Source of the DNA: Bradyrhizobium roseum
GTDB taxonomy: Bacteria > Pseudomonadota > Alphaproteobacteria > Rhizobiales > Xanthobacteraceae
NCBI RefSeq assembly: GCF_030413175.1
Contig: NZ_CP129212.1
Location: 3,100,001 to 3,164,000, forward strand
Direction: 5' to 3'
Length of the DNA stretch: 64,000 bases
Part shown: positions 27,812-37,173 of the stretch, one piece after another
How positions within the stretch are numbered: the stretch's first letter is position 1
Layout of the letters: every line of letters starts with the position of its first letter
Program-made: the position numbers and the translations under genes
The notes under the pieces: model-generated
What the model was told of the DNA's origin: nothing
The model's database searches: none
Seen by the model: only the letters and a program-made list of their open reading frames with translations

Positions 27812-28235
27812 AGACCTGCCTTGCAATGCCTACCGCCACGACTGCTACGACTGCCAACGGCAGATAGAATCCCGCCACCGACCAGCTGAAGAAGGCAGGC
27901 CAATATGGCGAAACCGGGTTATTCCTGTTGCCCATGTCGAAGCCGGGCGGGGTGTCCCAGCCTTCTGCGGTGACTGCGTCGAATCGCTTCCGAAATCGGC
28001 GCTCGACCTGAAGGTAGCGCGCGTCCAGGAAGGCGAAGGCGAGGATCGGCACCAGCGTCAGCAAGGCGACGATGGGGCGCTGCAGGGTGATGGCGAAGCC
28101 GGCGATGGCGACCGAGATGGTGACGCAATAGTTCTTCAGGGTCGCGCACTGCGCCGCCATGCGCGTCACCACCCCCTGAAGCATCTCCAGTTGCTTCAGC
28201 CTCAGATCGGCGATTTTCTCCGGCGACAACGGCAT
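27795..28235 (-). CDS. Small membrane protein, partner of the TIR-like protein
   Basis: A 146-residue protein starting MPLSPEKIADLRLKQLEML. It has a soluble helical N-terminus, two closely spaced transmembrane helices at about 35-52 and 55-74, a soluble segment of 40 residues, then a third helix at about 115-140. The layout resembles the small SLATT-like or 2TM proteins seen next to TIR-like DUF1863 genes. It is the first gene of a two-gene unit with the TIR-like protein. Such membrane proteins are often the membrane-disrupting effector or an anchor; that role is inferred here. Confidence 0.7.
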   Translation of the reverse strand: MPLSPEKIADLRLKQLEMLQGVVTRMAAQCATLKNYCVTISVAIAGFAITLQRPIVALLTLVPILAFAFLDARYLQVERRFRKRFDAVTAEGWDTPPGFDMGNRNNPVSPYWPAFFSWSVAGFYLPLAVVAVVAVGIARQVYDKLL

Positions 28236-28356
28236 CCGGGCAGGTTAGAACAGATGTGGAACATCGACAAGGCGGTTCCCGGCGCTATCCATTGGAATTT
28301 CAATGAGAAAGGGCCCCAGCTGGCAATTTGATGCGTCAAATTTCGGATGATTGTTC

Positions 28357-29211
28357 CTAAGGGCTCTTTTTTGCCAGCCTCACCAGCCACTCTTGAAGCT
28401 GTTTCCCGTTAACCAGTTCGAGTCGTGTCGGCATGAGCGCTGCGTACTTCGGATTCGTATAGATCTTTGGCGCGAAGTCTGAGGTGGTCGTGAGAATGCC
28501 TTTCGACGAATCTGGCTCCATCGCAAGTACGCCTACCAGTGCCCTTACATCATCGTGGCGCACCAAACGGCCAGGTCCGTATGCCTTCACCGAACCCAAT
28601 ATCTTTACAGTCCCGATACCTTTCCTTATCGCAATCACGTCTCGACCATCATCGCCCGAGCGTGGTGTCAGAATTACTTCATCATAGCCCTCCGCTTTGA
28701 AGGCGCCCGCGATGATTTCTTCCCATTTTTCCGGTGGGATTTCGTGCGCGTGATCCCAGTTTTTCTCCAGGTGCTTGACGATCGCTTGCCACGAGAGGGT
28801 TATTGTTTGAATGCTGAGGCCATCGGCGACAGTGGATTCGGGCACGATGAGCGCTGACATAACAAGCGTGGAAACCGGCTTCTCGGCGGCTTCTGCTTCA
28901 GGTTCAATTGTGCTCGCTGAACCATGATGAGGGACTTTAAGGAGAAACTCCCTTAATCCGGGATCGTAAACACCTTGTAGACCGTCTAGTACCCCTGTGG
29001 TTAGCAAGGCCGAAGGCTTGATGTCTGTATGAAGAGCGAAGCTTCCCTGCGTATGGATGTCTCGCGTTCGCTTGAGTAGTTGAACGGCCACCTCGCGGCG
29101 AATCTGCTCCGTTTTCGAAGTCCGACCAAAGCTCTCCACCAACTCTTCAAGCTGTCGAGCTAACTCTGGCGAGACATCGATGTTCAACCGAATTTTCGGC
29201 TTATCGGCCAT
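28357..29211 (-). CDS. Mrr-like restriction endonuclease with N-terminal RHH-like segment
   Basis: A 284-residue protein. The N-terminus (KIRLNIDVSPELARQLEEL) looks like a ribbon-helix-helix DNA-binding segment. From about residue 155 there is an Mrr/REase domain (PPEKWEEIIAGAFKAEGYDE) with the catalytic Asp in RSGDDGRDVIAI. The expected Q/E-x-K motif reads GSVKAYGPG: the Lys is kept but a Ser replaces Gln/Glu. This may weaken or alter catalysis. It lies 121 bases upstream of the membrane/TIR-like pair on the same strand and is divergent from the TIR gene at 29314. Could belong to either unit or stand alone as a type IV restriction enzyme. Confidence 0.75.
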   Translation of the reverse strand: MADKPKIRLNIDVSPELARQLEELVESFGRTSKTEQIRREVAVQLLKRTRDIHTQGSFALHTDIKPSALLTTGVLDGLQGVYDPGLREFLLKVPHHGSASTIEPEAEAAEKPVSTLVMSALIVPESTVADGLSIQTITLSWQAIVKHLEKNWDHAHEIPPEKWEEIIAGAFKAEGYDEVILTPRSGDDGRDVIAIRKGIGTVKILGSVKAYGPGRLVRHDDVRALVGVLAMEPDSSKGILTTTSDFAPKIYTNPKYAALMPTRLELVNGKQLQEWLVRLAKKSP

Positions 29212-29313
29212 AAATCGCGTTACCTAGAGTGCGGACGGGATCAAGCAAGATACCGTAATACCACTGTCCGCCGGCATCAAACGCGAAGAGCTTCTCCGCA
29301 AAGAGGTCTGCCC

Positions 29314-30516
29314 GTGATCAAATTTTCAATGGGGGACAAAGCGCTAGATCCCCGCAATCTCAAGGATGCTGTGATGGCATCAGTACTAGAGAGTATCCGC
29401 AATCAAATTCGCGAAAAGGTCGGCAACATTCGCGATCCAGACACAGGCGAATTCCCGACTATCGTCATTCGCGGCAACAGTCTTGACGACCTGAAAATCC
29501 AAGTCGAGGGCTCGCCAGCCCTTGTTGCGCTAGTCAACGCACGGCTGGGTCTCGAATCAGCGGGCGAACTTGGCGCGACGCCAGAGAGCCAGCCGCACGT
29601 CTTCATCAGTTATACATCCGAAGACATCGATATCGCGCAGCGTGTCGCGGAAGCGCTTCAGGGCGCTGGCATCGAAGTGTGGTGGGACAAGTGGTGCATC
29701 TCGTCCGGTGATAGCCTGCGGCAGAAAATCGACGAGGGAATTGGAGGCTGCACGCATTTTCTCGTCTTGCTCACACCACGTTCTATCAACAAGCCTTGGG
29801 TTAACCAGGAAATGGACGCGGGCCTCATTCGCAAGCTGAATGACCAATGCCGCTTTCTTCCCGTTCGTCACGAACTGCCGCCGTCCGAACTGCCGCCATT
29901 GCTTTCGGGTATTGCGTCCGCGTCGGTTGCGACCGATGCCGATGTTGCGCAGTTGATCAATGATATCTACGCACTGACGCGCAAACCGCCGCGAGGGCCC
30001 GCGCCCCCAGTCGTGCAAAACAGCAAGGCATCGCAGACCGTATATTCTGCTGCGGCCAACGCTATTGCGCGATACTTCGTGGAAAGATCTGAGAACGGGT
30101 TATTCGGCGACCCAATTTGCGAAGTCGATGAACTGGTCAAGGAAGTTGGGCTCAGTGTCGAAGATACCGAAGACGCCATCCACGAGCTCTCCGGTTTTCT
30201 CCGGCTTTCGACCGGTCACGTTCTGGTAGAAGGGGCGCTGTTTGCCGAGTTCGATCGCTACTGGAAGCCGTGGAATACGGCCGACGATGCACTTCGGTTG
30301 GCGGCGGACATCCTGAGCGACCCCAAGTTTCCCGATCCCTGCGAAGAAATCGCACAGCTGTATCAGTGGGAGCCGCGACGTCTGAACTCGACCGCCTATT
30401 ATTTGTTGGAGAGGTCTCTCATTGTCGACTATCAGGGCATCGGTACAGCGCCGTGGGCCGTTTTCAGAATTGTCGGCAACCAAAACATGCGCCGTTTCGT
30501 GAAGAGCCGTCAGTGA
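29314..30516 (+). CDS. TIR-domain protein with uncharacterised C-terminal region
   Basis: A 400-residue protein started at GTG 29314, with aagagg 7 bases upstream. Residues 1 to about 85 are a unique N-terminal segment. Residues about 92-215 form a TIR domain (HVFISYTSEDIDIAQRV, VWWDKWCISSGDS) with the likely catalytic Glu in KPWVNQEMDAGL. After a short linker (KPPRGPAPP), about 170 residues look like winged-helix-type helical repeats (CEVDELVKEVGLSVEDTED). Bacterial TIR domains cleave NAD+ in anti-phage defence. It is transcribed away from the Mrr/TIR-like genes and appears monocistronic. Confidence 0.82.
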   Translation: MIKFSMGDKALDPRNLKDAVMASVLESIRNQIREKVGNIRDPDTGEFPTIVIRGNSLDDLKIQVEGSPALVALVNARLGLESAGELGATPESQPHVFISYTSEDIDIAQRVAEALQGAGIEVWWDKWCISSGDSLRQKIDEGIGGCTHFLVLLTPRSINKPWVNQEMDAGLIRKLNDQCRFLPVRHELPPSELPPLLSGIASASVATDADVAQLINDIYALTRKPPRGPAPPVVQNSKASQTVYSAAANAIARYFVERSENGLFGDPICEVDELVKEVGLSVEDTEDAIHELSGFLRLSTGHVLVEGALFAEFDRYWKPWNTADDALRLAADILSDPKFPDPCEEIAQLYQWEPRRLNSTAYYLLERSLIVDYQGIGTAPWAVFRIVGNQNMRRFVKSRQ

Positions 30517-30613
30517 TGACAGGGCGTCACGATTGGGTAGTTGGAATTATTGTCTGCTAGGCAATTGACTGGCCGGAAAACCAGTAAGGCTCTCTAAATT
30601 AGTGTGGCGAAAG

Positions 30614-31615
30614 CTATGGAGAATTCAGGCAGAGGCGGCGAACCTCGGACCCTACCCGCTGCTGCAGATCGTCGGGATACCGGCCGTCCTTCTCAAAGGC
30701 GACCATATCGGCGCGCGTGAGCTTGGCCGCAAAATTGGTCGCGAAGCACTCGCACTGACTTGCCGCGCGGGCCGGCAGTTTTCCGTCGAAGCCGACCGTC
30801 TTGAGGGCTTCCGCTTTGCAGGCCTGTTCGAAGCCAGGGCGGACCACCTCGCTTTTGAAACGCTCCAGCTCGGCCTCTGAAAGCGCCGAGATGTTGAACG
30901 TCTTCGTCGACGGATACGCTGCCTTGTGCCAATCGAAATTGGCGTCCCACACATAATACGCGCCCATCACCGCGAGGACGAGGAAACCGAGCTGACCGAT
31001 GAGGGGAACACAGGAGAAGAAGAGAACGGCGATAAGCGCACCAAACCAGGACCATCCCAAGAGGTGCATCACGGCGATGACGTTGAGTGGCAGCGACAGC
31101 AACGCGAAGACGCTGATCATCAGGCCGAACGTCGAGCCAAGCAGGCTGGTGATCACACCGAGAACCGCCTCACCAATACCTCGCCGTTTCGGCGGCGCAG
31201 GATATCGCAGCACGTCTTGCGTCGGTGAGCCTGCATAGGGGGGCGGCTCGGGTCGAGGTGCCGGCGCCGGTCGAGGCGTGACGGGCGCCGGCGTCGGTGT
31301 GACAGGACGGGGCTGTTGCGGTGCGGGCGCTGGCCGTGGAGCTGGTGCGGGCGCTGGTGGCGAGACCGGGCGCGCCGGCTGCGGGCTGGGAGGTGCGTCC
31401 TTCTCCACCTCAGGGTAAAGCGGCTCAAAGGGGGCCGGCGTAGGAGCTGCGGGCGGCGGCGTTCGGGGCCTTGCGGGAGGCGGGGCCCTTGGCGGGGCCG
31501 GCTCATCGCAAACATGCTGCTGGTCGCCCTCAAAGGCTACCCACTTGCCGTGCGGCATTTGCCGCAGGTTAATCCTGCGCCCGCAATGCCTGCACAGTCT
31601 GGTGTAACTGGACAT
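30614..31615 (-). CDS. Zinc-ribbon, proline-rich membrane protein
   Basis: A 333-residue protein from ATG 31613-31615. The N-terminus has a metal-binding pattern (CRHCGRRI, then HVCDEP about 20 residues later), followed by a ~100-residue Pro/Ala-rich linker. Two or three hydrophobic helices lie at about 155-215 (GLMISVFALLSLPLNVIAVM, LLGWSWFGALIAVLFF). The C-terminal ~100 residues (EAELERFKSEVVRPGFEQAC) carry several cysteines. It is divergent from the UvrD-like helicase gene, 93 bases apart. No family assigned. Lying among defence genes, it may be a membrane component of one of these modules; that is inference. Confidence 0.65.
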   Translation of the reverse strand: MSSYTRLCRHCGRRINLRQMPHGKWVAFEGDQQHVCDEPAPPRAPPPARPRTPPPAAPTPAPFEPLYPEVEKDAPPSPQPARPVSPPAPAPAPRPAPAPQQPRPVTPTPAPVTPRPAPAPRPEPPPYAGSPTQDVLRYPAPPKRRGIGEAVLGVITSLLGSTFGLMISVFALLSLPLNVIAVMHLLGWSWFGALIAVLFFSCVPLIGQLGFLVLAVMGAYYVWDANFDWHKAAYPSTKTFNISALSEAELERFKSEVVRPGFEQACKAEALKTVGFDGKLPARAASQCECFATNFAAKLTRADMVAFEKDGRYPDDLQQRVGSEVRRLCLNSP

Positions 31616-31708
31616 CGCTCCCCTGCTCAGCCGGGAGTACCACCGATGGTAGCAGCGCTTCAAGTTGTTGTGATAATATGTAGGGCTGCTGCAGGGAGGC
31701 ATTTCTCG

Positions 31709-33406
31709 GTGTCGCGCCAATATGCGAGTTGGTCGATTGCGCAACTCGAAGAGGAATTTGAACGCGCCCAAGATGGCGGTGACAGAGCGGTAATAGAAAG
31801 AGTGGTCAACGAACTCGGCTTCCGCACCACCGCGAAGGCTCGTTCGCTGCTTCAGGCAGCGCAAAGATTCTTGGGCGTTTCCGAGCAGCCGCGCAGCGAA
31901 CCGCGGGGCGCGCCGAAAACGCCACCGAACGCAAAGACGGGCCCAGCGCCAAAGCCACCTCCCGCTGCGAAGGGCAAGCCATCGCGCAAGCCGACAGCGG
32001 AGCAGCAGCAAGCCATTGATCAGTTTCAGCGCGGCGGCTCGGTGAAGATCAACGCCTACGCGGGTACCGGCAAGACCTCGACACTCGAATTCTTGGCGCA
32101 CAGCACATCCAGGCGCGGTCAATACATCGCGTTCAACCGCGACATTGTCCGCGATGCCAAAGAGAAATTCCCCAACACCGTGAACTGCTCGACCAGCCAC
32201 GGTCTCGCCTTTAGGGCGACGTCGTCAGCCTACCGAAGCAACTCGGAGAAGATGACCGGGAAGGTCAACGCCAATCAGCTTGCCGAGATGCTGAACCTGA
32301 AGCGGTGGAACGTCGACGGCCGGCACGTCCTGCAGCCGAGGTCGCAGGGATATCTCATCCTTGATACGCTCCGCCGCTACATGCAGAGCGCCGACGCCGA
32401 ACTAGGCGCGCATCACGTTCCCCGGCACGGCTCACTGCTCGCGGCCCCCGGCGCCACGATGCGGGCCGTGACCGAGTTCGCCCTCCACGGCGCAAAGCAC
32501 GTGTGGGGCCGCATGAGGGGTGAAACCGATCCCATGCCGCTCGGCCACGACGGCTACTTGAAATTGTGGGCCCTCAGCAATCCTGCGATTGCCGCCGATT
32601 TTATTCTCCTCGACGAGGCGCAAGACACCAACCCGGTTGTGCTGGACGTGCTCCGGAAGCAACCTGCCCAGATGATCTACGTGGGCGACAAGTACCAGCA
32701 AATCTACGAGTGGCGCGGCGCTGTGAACGCGATGGAGAAGATCGAGACCCAGGGGGAGACCTACCTCACCACCTCGTTCCGCTTCGGCCCTGCCATCGCG
32801 GAATGGGCCTCGAAGCTTCTGGCTCTTCTCGGCGAAAAGCGTCCGCTCAGGGGGAACGTGGCGGTCATGAGCCGGGTCGGAAGCGTTGAGCCGCAGACCA
32901 TCCTGGCGCGCACCAATGCCTCCACCATTTCGGCAATCATCGAGTGCCTGGATGAAGGCAAGAAACCCCACCTGGTCGGCGGCACCGATGAGGTGATGGA
33001 CATGCTGCGCGGCGTACAGGATCTCAAGGAAGGCAAGCAGAGCACTGTCCCAGATTTCTTCGGGTTCGACAAATGGAAGCAGGTTGTTGAATTCGCCAAG
33101 AGCGGCGAGGGAGACCACCTGTTGTCATTCGTCAACCTGGTCGAAGCGCGCGGCGAGCGTCAACTGATGTGGGCCCTCAACCGAACCGTTGACGAAGAGC
33201 GAAGCGACCTGACCATCTCGACCGCCCACAAAGCAAAGGGTCGCGAATGGAGCACTGTCCGGCTCATGGATGATTTTCTGCGCAGTCAGCCGGGAAAGCC
33301 GAACACCAGCCCCGATCCGGCCGAGGTACGGCTTTTCTACGTTGCCCTTACGCGCGCAAAGGAAGCCGTTGAGCTCCCGTCGGTTGTCTTGTCGTTGATC
33401 AGATGA
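31709..33406 (+). CDS. UvrD/Rep-like superfamily 1 helicase
   Basis: A 565-residue helicase started at GTG 31709, behind agggagg with 9-base spacing. The first ~80 residues are a helical segment and a basic linker (PPPAAKGKPSRKPTAEQ). Then come the Q-motif TAEQQQAIDQF, motif I AYAGTGKTSTLEF, motif II ILLDEAQDTNP, motif III YVGDKYQQIYEWRGA, motif V TISTAHKAKGREW and motif VI FYVALTRAKEAVE. The size and the missing 1B/2B bulk resemble FBH1-like short UvrD proteins. Such helicases are often paired with nucleases in defence loci; a direct partner is not obvious here. Intact. Confidence 0.85.
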   Translation: MSRQYASWSIAQLEEEFERAQDGGDRAVIERVVNELGFRTTAKARSLLQAAQRFLGVSEQPRSEPRGAPKTPPNAKTGPAPKPPPAAKGKPSRKPTAEQQQAIDQFQRGGSVKINAYAGTGKTSTLEFLAHSTSRRGQYIAFNRDIVRDAKEKFPNTVNCSTSHGLAFRATSSAYRSNSEKMTGKVNANQLAEMLNLKRWNVDGRHVLQPRSQGYLILDTLRRYMQSADAELGAHHVPRHGSLLAAPGATMRAVTEFALHGAKHVWGRMRGETDPMPLGHDGYLKLWALSNPAIAADFILLDEAQDTNPVVLDVLRKQPAQMIYVGDKYQQIYEWRGAVNAMEKIETQGETYLTTSFRFGPAIAEWASKLLALLGEKRPLRGNVAVMSRVGSVEPQTILARTNASTISAIIECLDEGKKPHLVGGTDEVMDMLRGVQDLKEGKQSTVPDFFGFDKWKQVVEFAKSGEGDHLLSFVNLVEARGERQLMWALNRTVDEERSDLTISTAHKAKGREWSTVRLMDDFLRSQPGKPNTSPDPAEVRLFYVALTRAKEAVELPSVVLSLIR

Positions 33407-33549
33407 TTGTAAACACCAGCATCGACTGTTCACTTGGGCCCTTCCCATCGAATTTTTCTGCTTGCTCGTGTCTGGAATCCCGTCATTTAGCTGGATTGTT
33501 CCCTGGCGCTACGATCTGACAAAGCCATCTCGTCCGCTCGTTTTACAAT

Positions 33550-36500
33550 TCAGGAACCGACTCGCTCGATGAGTGGGCCGTCTTCGCCAATGGCGCGGAA
33601 ACGGTAGAAGCGAACGCTGTTCTGCAAATAGTTGAATTTCTGGCGCGCGAGCTGGAAGAGCTTTTCGTCGCACGTCGAGATTATGAATTGTCGAGCGCCG
33701 AAGTCTGACTTGAGCAAACCCATGATCAGATCCAGCAGTGCGTACGTATTCAGATCGTCGAAATGCGTGACGGGATCATCGAGAAAGACCGGTGCCAAGG
33801 ATGACCAGTTCTGACCGCTGCAAGCCGTGAGAAAGAGCCCGAGCTGCAGCGTCTGCTTTTGCGATTCGCTGAAATAGTCGACGGGCCGCAGATCGACGCC
33901 GTGCCGCTTAACCGTGACAGAAATCTCGGACCTGCGACTACTGATCTCGACGTCGTCGAAGCCGTAGACTGATCGAAGCCGACGCTGAATGACTGAGGTC
34001 CTCGGGCCGTACTGGCGCGTGAAGTTGGCGATGGCTGCAGCCTGTTCGTCGGATAAAATCTTCTCGATCGCAGCGAAGTAATCACGCCAGGGTTTTCGAG
34101 CGGCACGCGACGCCTTCTTCTCGGCGATGAGCTTTTCTTTCTCCGCTACGCCTGCTTCAAGCCGAGCAAGCGCGGCCGCCGTCGTCGCAGCATCGAGGCC
34201 GATTTCGGCACTTGCAACACGTTGGAGCAGGGCGCGCAGGCGGGCAAGCGCTTGGGTTTCGTCTCCCAGCTTGCTGATTAATTCCTGCTCGTCGGAATCT
34301 TCCGGTAAATCGGCATTGGCAAGTCGCGCAATGATCGCCTTCCTTGCCTGCTCGTTCTCGTTTGCGCGCCTGCGAAGGACCGGGAGTTCGCCTGCAAGCT
34401 CGGCGAGAGCGCGTGACTCCGCATCGAGCAGCCCCTGTAGCCTTGTCTGTTCCTGTGTTGAGGCATCGTGAGATTTGCGAAGCTCATCGAGCTGCCCCGA
34501 GCGACCTCGTTCCGCTTCATTCAATTCGTCATCGCTCGAATCCAACGTCACGCCACTCAAGCGCGGGTCGCTACGTAATGTCGTGAGCTCCTTGCGGATT
34601 CGCTCCAGCTCCGAAATCACCGCAGTCCTCGTCGACTCCTGCTGTGAAATCGACTTGGTGAGCGCGTCAACGGCACCCTTTGCCGCATCAGCAGCATCCG
34701 CAACCAACTTCACGGCAGAATTGCTATCTTCGATCTCCTTGCGTGCTTCGGTGGAGTTGGCCGCGATCTGTCGGGTCAATGCAGCCAGACCTGCAGATGC
34801 ATCCAGACCGAGGCCATTTGCAGCGCTCGCCCAGAGATTAATCTCGCGATCACGTGCGATGCGATCGTTCGCGAGTTGGCCTAACTGCGCTTGGGTGGAC
34901 TTTTGCGCCTCACGATTTCCTGCGAGCTGGCGGGTGATTTCCTGGATACGCTGCCGCAGCCCGGCAAGTTCGGTGCGTGCCGTTCCCGCGCTGTCGAGCG
35001 TCATCTGCTCCTGAATGTGACGGACCAGCGCATCCTGGCTACCGTGATCGACGCCGCACAGCGGGCAGTTGCCGTCCGTGATATGGTTTTGCAGCTGGGA
35101 AAGCAATCGTCGAAGCTCGGATTGGCTGCGATCGGCATCAGCGATCACCCGCTCGAGCGCTGCCTGCGGCGGAGCATTCGAATCCAGTTGCGCTTGAAGC
35201 GTGGGCTCCGCCGCGCGCAACTCCAGCAAGGTCTCGTTCTGAGCGGCCTCCTGTTGCCTAATTTCGGCGAGGCGGTCGGCGCTTGACTTCCAGGGGCCCA
35301 AGGCCGCGCGGAGTGCTTCCAGATCGGCGGAACGTTTTCTCGCCGCAGCCTGCCGTTCAACGGACATCTCAAGCTGATTGGATTTTTGCTGCAGATCGGC
35401 CGAGGCGGTTGCTAACCGGTTGCGATCTACGGCGATTTCGTCGGTCGCCCGATTGAGGCGCTCGGATTGGACGTTGAGCGAGTTGAGCGCGGTCGCGTAG
35501 CCCGGGCGTTGATCACGCACCCATTTGAGATTGTCGAGCGCCGATTGAGCCTGCCCGATCTGGGGCGCGATCTCTGCAACGCGCTTGCGGGCCGCGTCGA
35601 GTTGCTGCTGGACGGACGCTTTCGTTTGCTCGGCGGTCGCCCTGCGGGCATCGCCCGCTGCGAGCTGCGCCCGCAGGTCCTTCCCTTCCTGGACGAGAGG
35701 GGGCAGCCGAACCACTTCTTTCGCAAGCTCGGAAAGAAGGGCGATCCTGCCGTCGCTTTCAGCAATGCGGGCCTCCAGCGTTGCCCGCCAGCCACGCACC
35801 GCCGTGGCATCGGCTGCACCGGCGCCCGCGTCGACGCCGATATCTTTCAACGCGGCGCGCAAGTTGCGCAACTCGGCATTGAGTGCGCCAATGTTCGACT
35901 TGTCCTTGATGGTGCGACGAAGTCCGTCGAGCTCGGACTTGTCCGTCTTCAAGGAAGCCGTGGTATCCGATATCTCGGAGGAAAGCGCATCGAGGCTGTT
36001 CTTGAGTATCGCTACGATGCTGGCGGACTTTTTCAACGCGTTCTCATAATCCTCGAACGCCAGCATGCGCGAGACAATGTCGCGCGGCAGGGTGCAATGA
36101 TCCTTGAAACTCTGCGTCAGAGCCTGATTGTCTTGGCTGAACAGGTGAGACGCACGAAACAAGTTGATGAGATTGTCGATTCGCTCGGCGACGGCCTCTC
36201 CACTCTTGGTCAGTTGCTTGAGGATGGGCTTTCGGTCGGTCGGCGATCCATCCAGCAATGCATGCGTTGGGTCGGCTACTGTCCGGTCGATCGTGTGCAA
36301 TCTCCCATCTGATCGATACGTCAAGGTGACCCGGGCATCTTCCGGCTTGCTGTCGAGATGGGCGGCGACCTCGCGGAAGCGGTCGGTATCGGTAATCTTG
36401 AGGCGACCGATCGATCCAGTGATGCCGAAGTCGATGGCGTCGAAGAACGAGGTCTTGCCGAACCCGTTGGGTCCAAAGAGCACGGTAATCTCGCTGCCGA

Positions 36501-37173
36501 TATCGAACGTCATCGGAGAGCGATATGCTCGGAAGTTCTCGATCGTGACAGATTCGAGTAACACGGGCGCGCTAGTTGGTTCGCCGGAAGCGGCGGACAA
36601 CGTTGCCACGCGCGTCGGTGCTTTTGGACTTCCATACTCGTTGACAAGACAGGCTTCGACGATCCGTTCGGCGCTCCGTTCGTGCTGAACCACGATTTGC
36701 CGGGCCAGCGTCGTTGGGACCCCGGACTGTTGAAGGAATGTTTGGGCCGATGCCGGACGAAGGGCCGGGCCGTCAAGTTGCGTCAATGGAAGGAAGGGCA
36801 GCCGCGCCAGCGCATTCCCGACTTGCTCAGTGAGCGGCACCACGAACTTGCGGCAAAAATAGACGTCGGTTTCGATGTTCGATGCGAGCTGGTCGAGCTT
36901 GTCAGTGTCTGTCGCTATGCAGAGCACGTAGGACAGATCGTATTGATCCCATTCCTTCGATCGCTCGGCCTCGACCTTGAACGCCTCGTAAGTTTCTTCG
37001 AATGTTATGCGTGGGTCGGAACCCGCAAAGGCAAAGGCCGCGACGACCCGATCGGTTTGCAGGATGATGACCGGGACGCCTGTTCCTGCCTGCAACACCG
37101 ACAGGGTGCCTCCCGGCACCCGACCGAGGCACGCCTTCACTGCTTCCGCGTGACCTTCGTTAAGCGCCGACAT
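33550..37173 (-). CDS. SMC/Rad50-like ATPase with zinc hook, partner of nitrilase-like protein
   Basis: A 1207-residue protein. Residues 1 to about 205 are a specific N-terminal domain. The ABC-type ATPase head follows: ITVLFGPNGFGKTSFFDAID is the Walker A, and the C-terminal half supplies Walker B, APVFLDDPVTHFDDLN. Between them lie about 700 residues of coiled coil, broken by a CPLCG zinc-hook-like motif. It uses the usual FxxY-type DNA-binding front (TIENFRAYRSPMTFDIG). The start is 14 nt inside the end of the upstream nitrilase-like gene, so the two are made together. The set resembles Lamassu, where an SMC protein (LmuB) senses phage DNA ends and releases an effector, but the N-terminal domain and the partner differ. 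Confidence 0.85.
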   Translation of the reverse strand: MSALNEGHAEAVKACLGRVPGGTLSVLQAGTGVPVIILQTDRVVAAFAFAGSDPRITFEETYEAFKVEAERSKEWDQYDLSYVLCIATDTDKLDQLASNIETDVYFCRKFVVPLTEQVGNALARLPFLPLTQLDGPALRPASAQTFLQQSGVPTTLARQIVVQHERSAERIVEACLVNEYGSPKAPTRVATLSAASGEPTSAPVLLESVTIENFRAYRSPMTFDIGSEITVLFGPNGFGKTSFFDAIDFGITGSIGRLKITDTDRFREVAAHLDSKPEDARVTLTYRSDGRLHTIDRTVADPTHALLDGSPTDRKPILKQLTKSGEAVAERIDNLINLFRASHLFSQDNQALTQSFKDHCTLPRDIVSRMLAFEDYENALKKSASIVAILKNSLDALSSEISDTTASLKTDKSELDGLRRTIKDKSNIGALNAELRNLRAALKDIGVDAGAGAADATAVRGWRATLEARIAESDGRIALLSELAKEVVRLPPLVQEGKDLRAQLAAGDARRATAEQTKASVQQQLDAARKRVAEIAPQIGQAQSALDNLKWVRDQRPGYATALNSLNVQSERLNRATDEIAVDRNRLATASADLQQKSNQLEMSVERQAAARKRSADLEALRAALGPWKSSADRLAEIRQQEAAQNETLLELRAAEPTLQAQLDSNAPPQAALERVIADADRSQSELRRLLSQLQNHITDGNCPLCGVDHGSQDALVRHIQEQMTLDSAGTARTELAGLRQRIQEITRQLAGNREAQKSTQAQLGQLANDRIARDREINLWASAANGLGLDASAGLAALTRQIAANSTEARKEIEDSNSAVKLVADAADAAKGAVDALTKSISQQESTRTAVISELERIRKELTTLRSDPRLSGVTLDSSDDELNEAERGRSGQLDELRKSHDASTQEQTRLQGLLDAESRALAELAGELPVLRRRANENEQARKAIIARLANADLPEDSDEQELISKLGDETQALARLRALLQRVASAEIGLDAATTAAALARLEAGVAEKEKLIAEKKASRAARKPWRDYFAAIEKILSDEQAAAIANFTRQYGPRTSVIQRRLRSVYGFDDVEISSRRSEISVTVKRHGVDLRPVDYFSESQKQTLQLGLFLTACSGQNWSSLAPVFLDDPVTHFDDLNTYALLDLIMGLLKSDFGARQFIISTCDEKLFQLARQKFNYLQNSVRFYRFRAIGEDGPLIERVGS

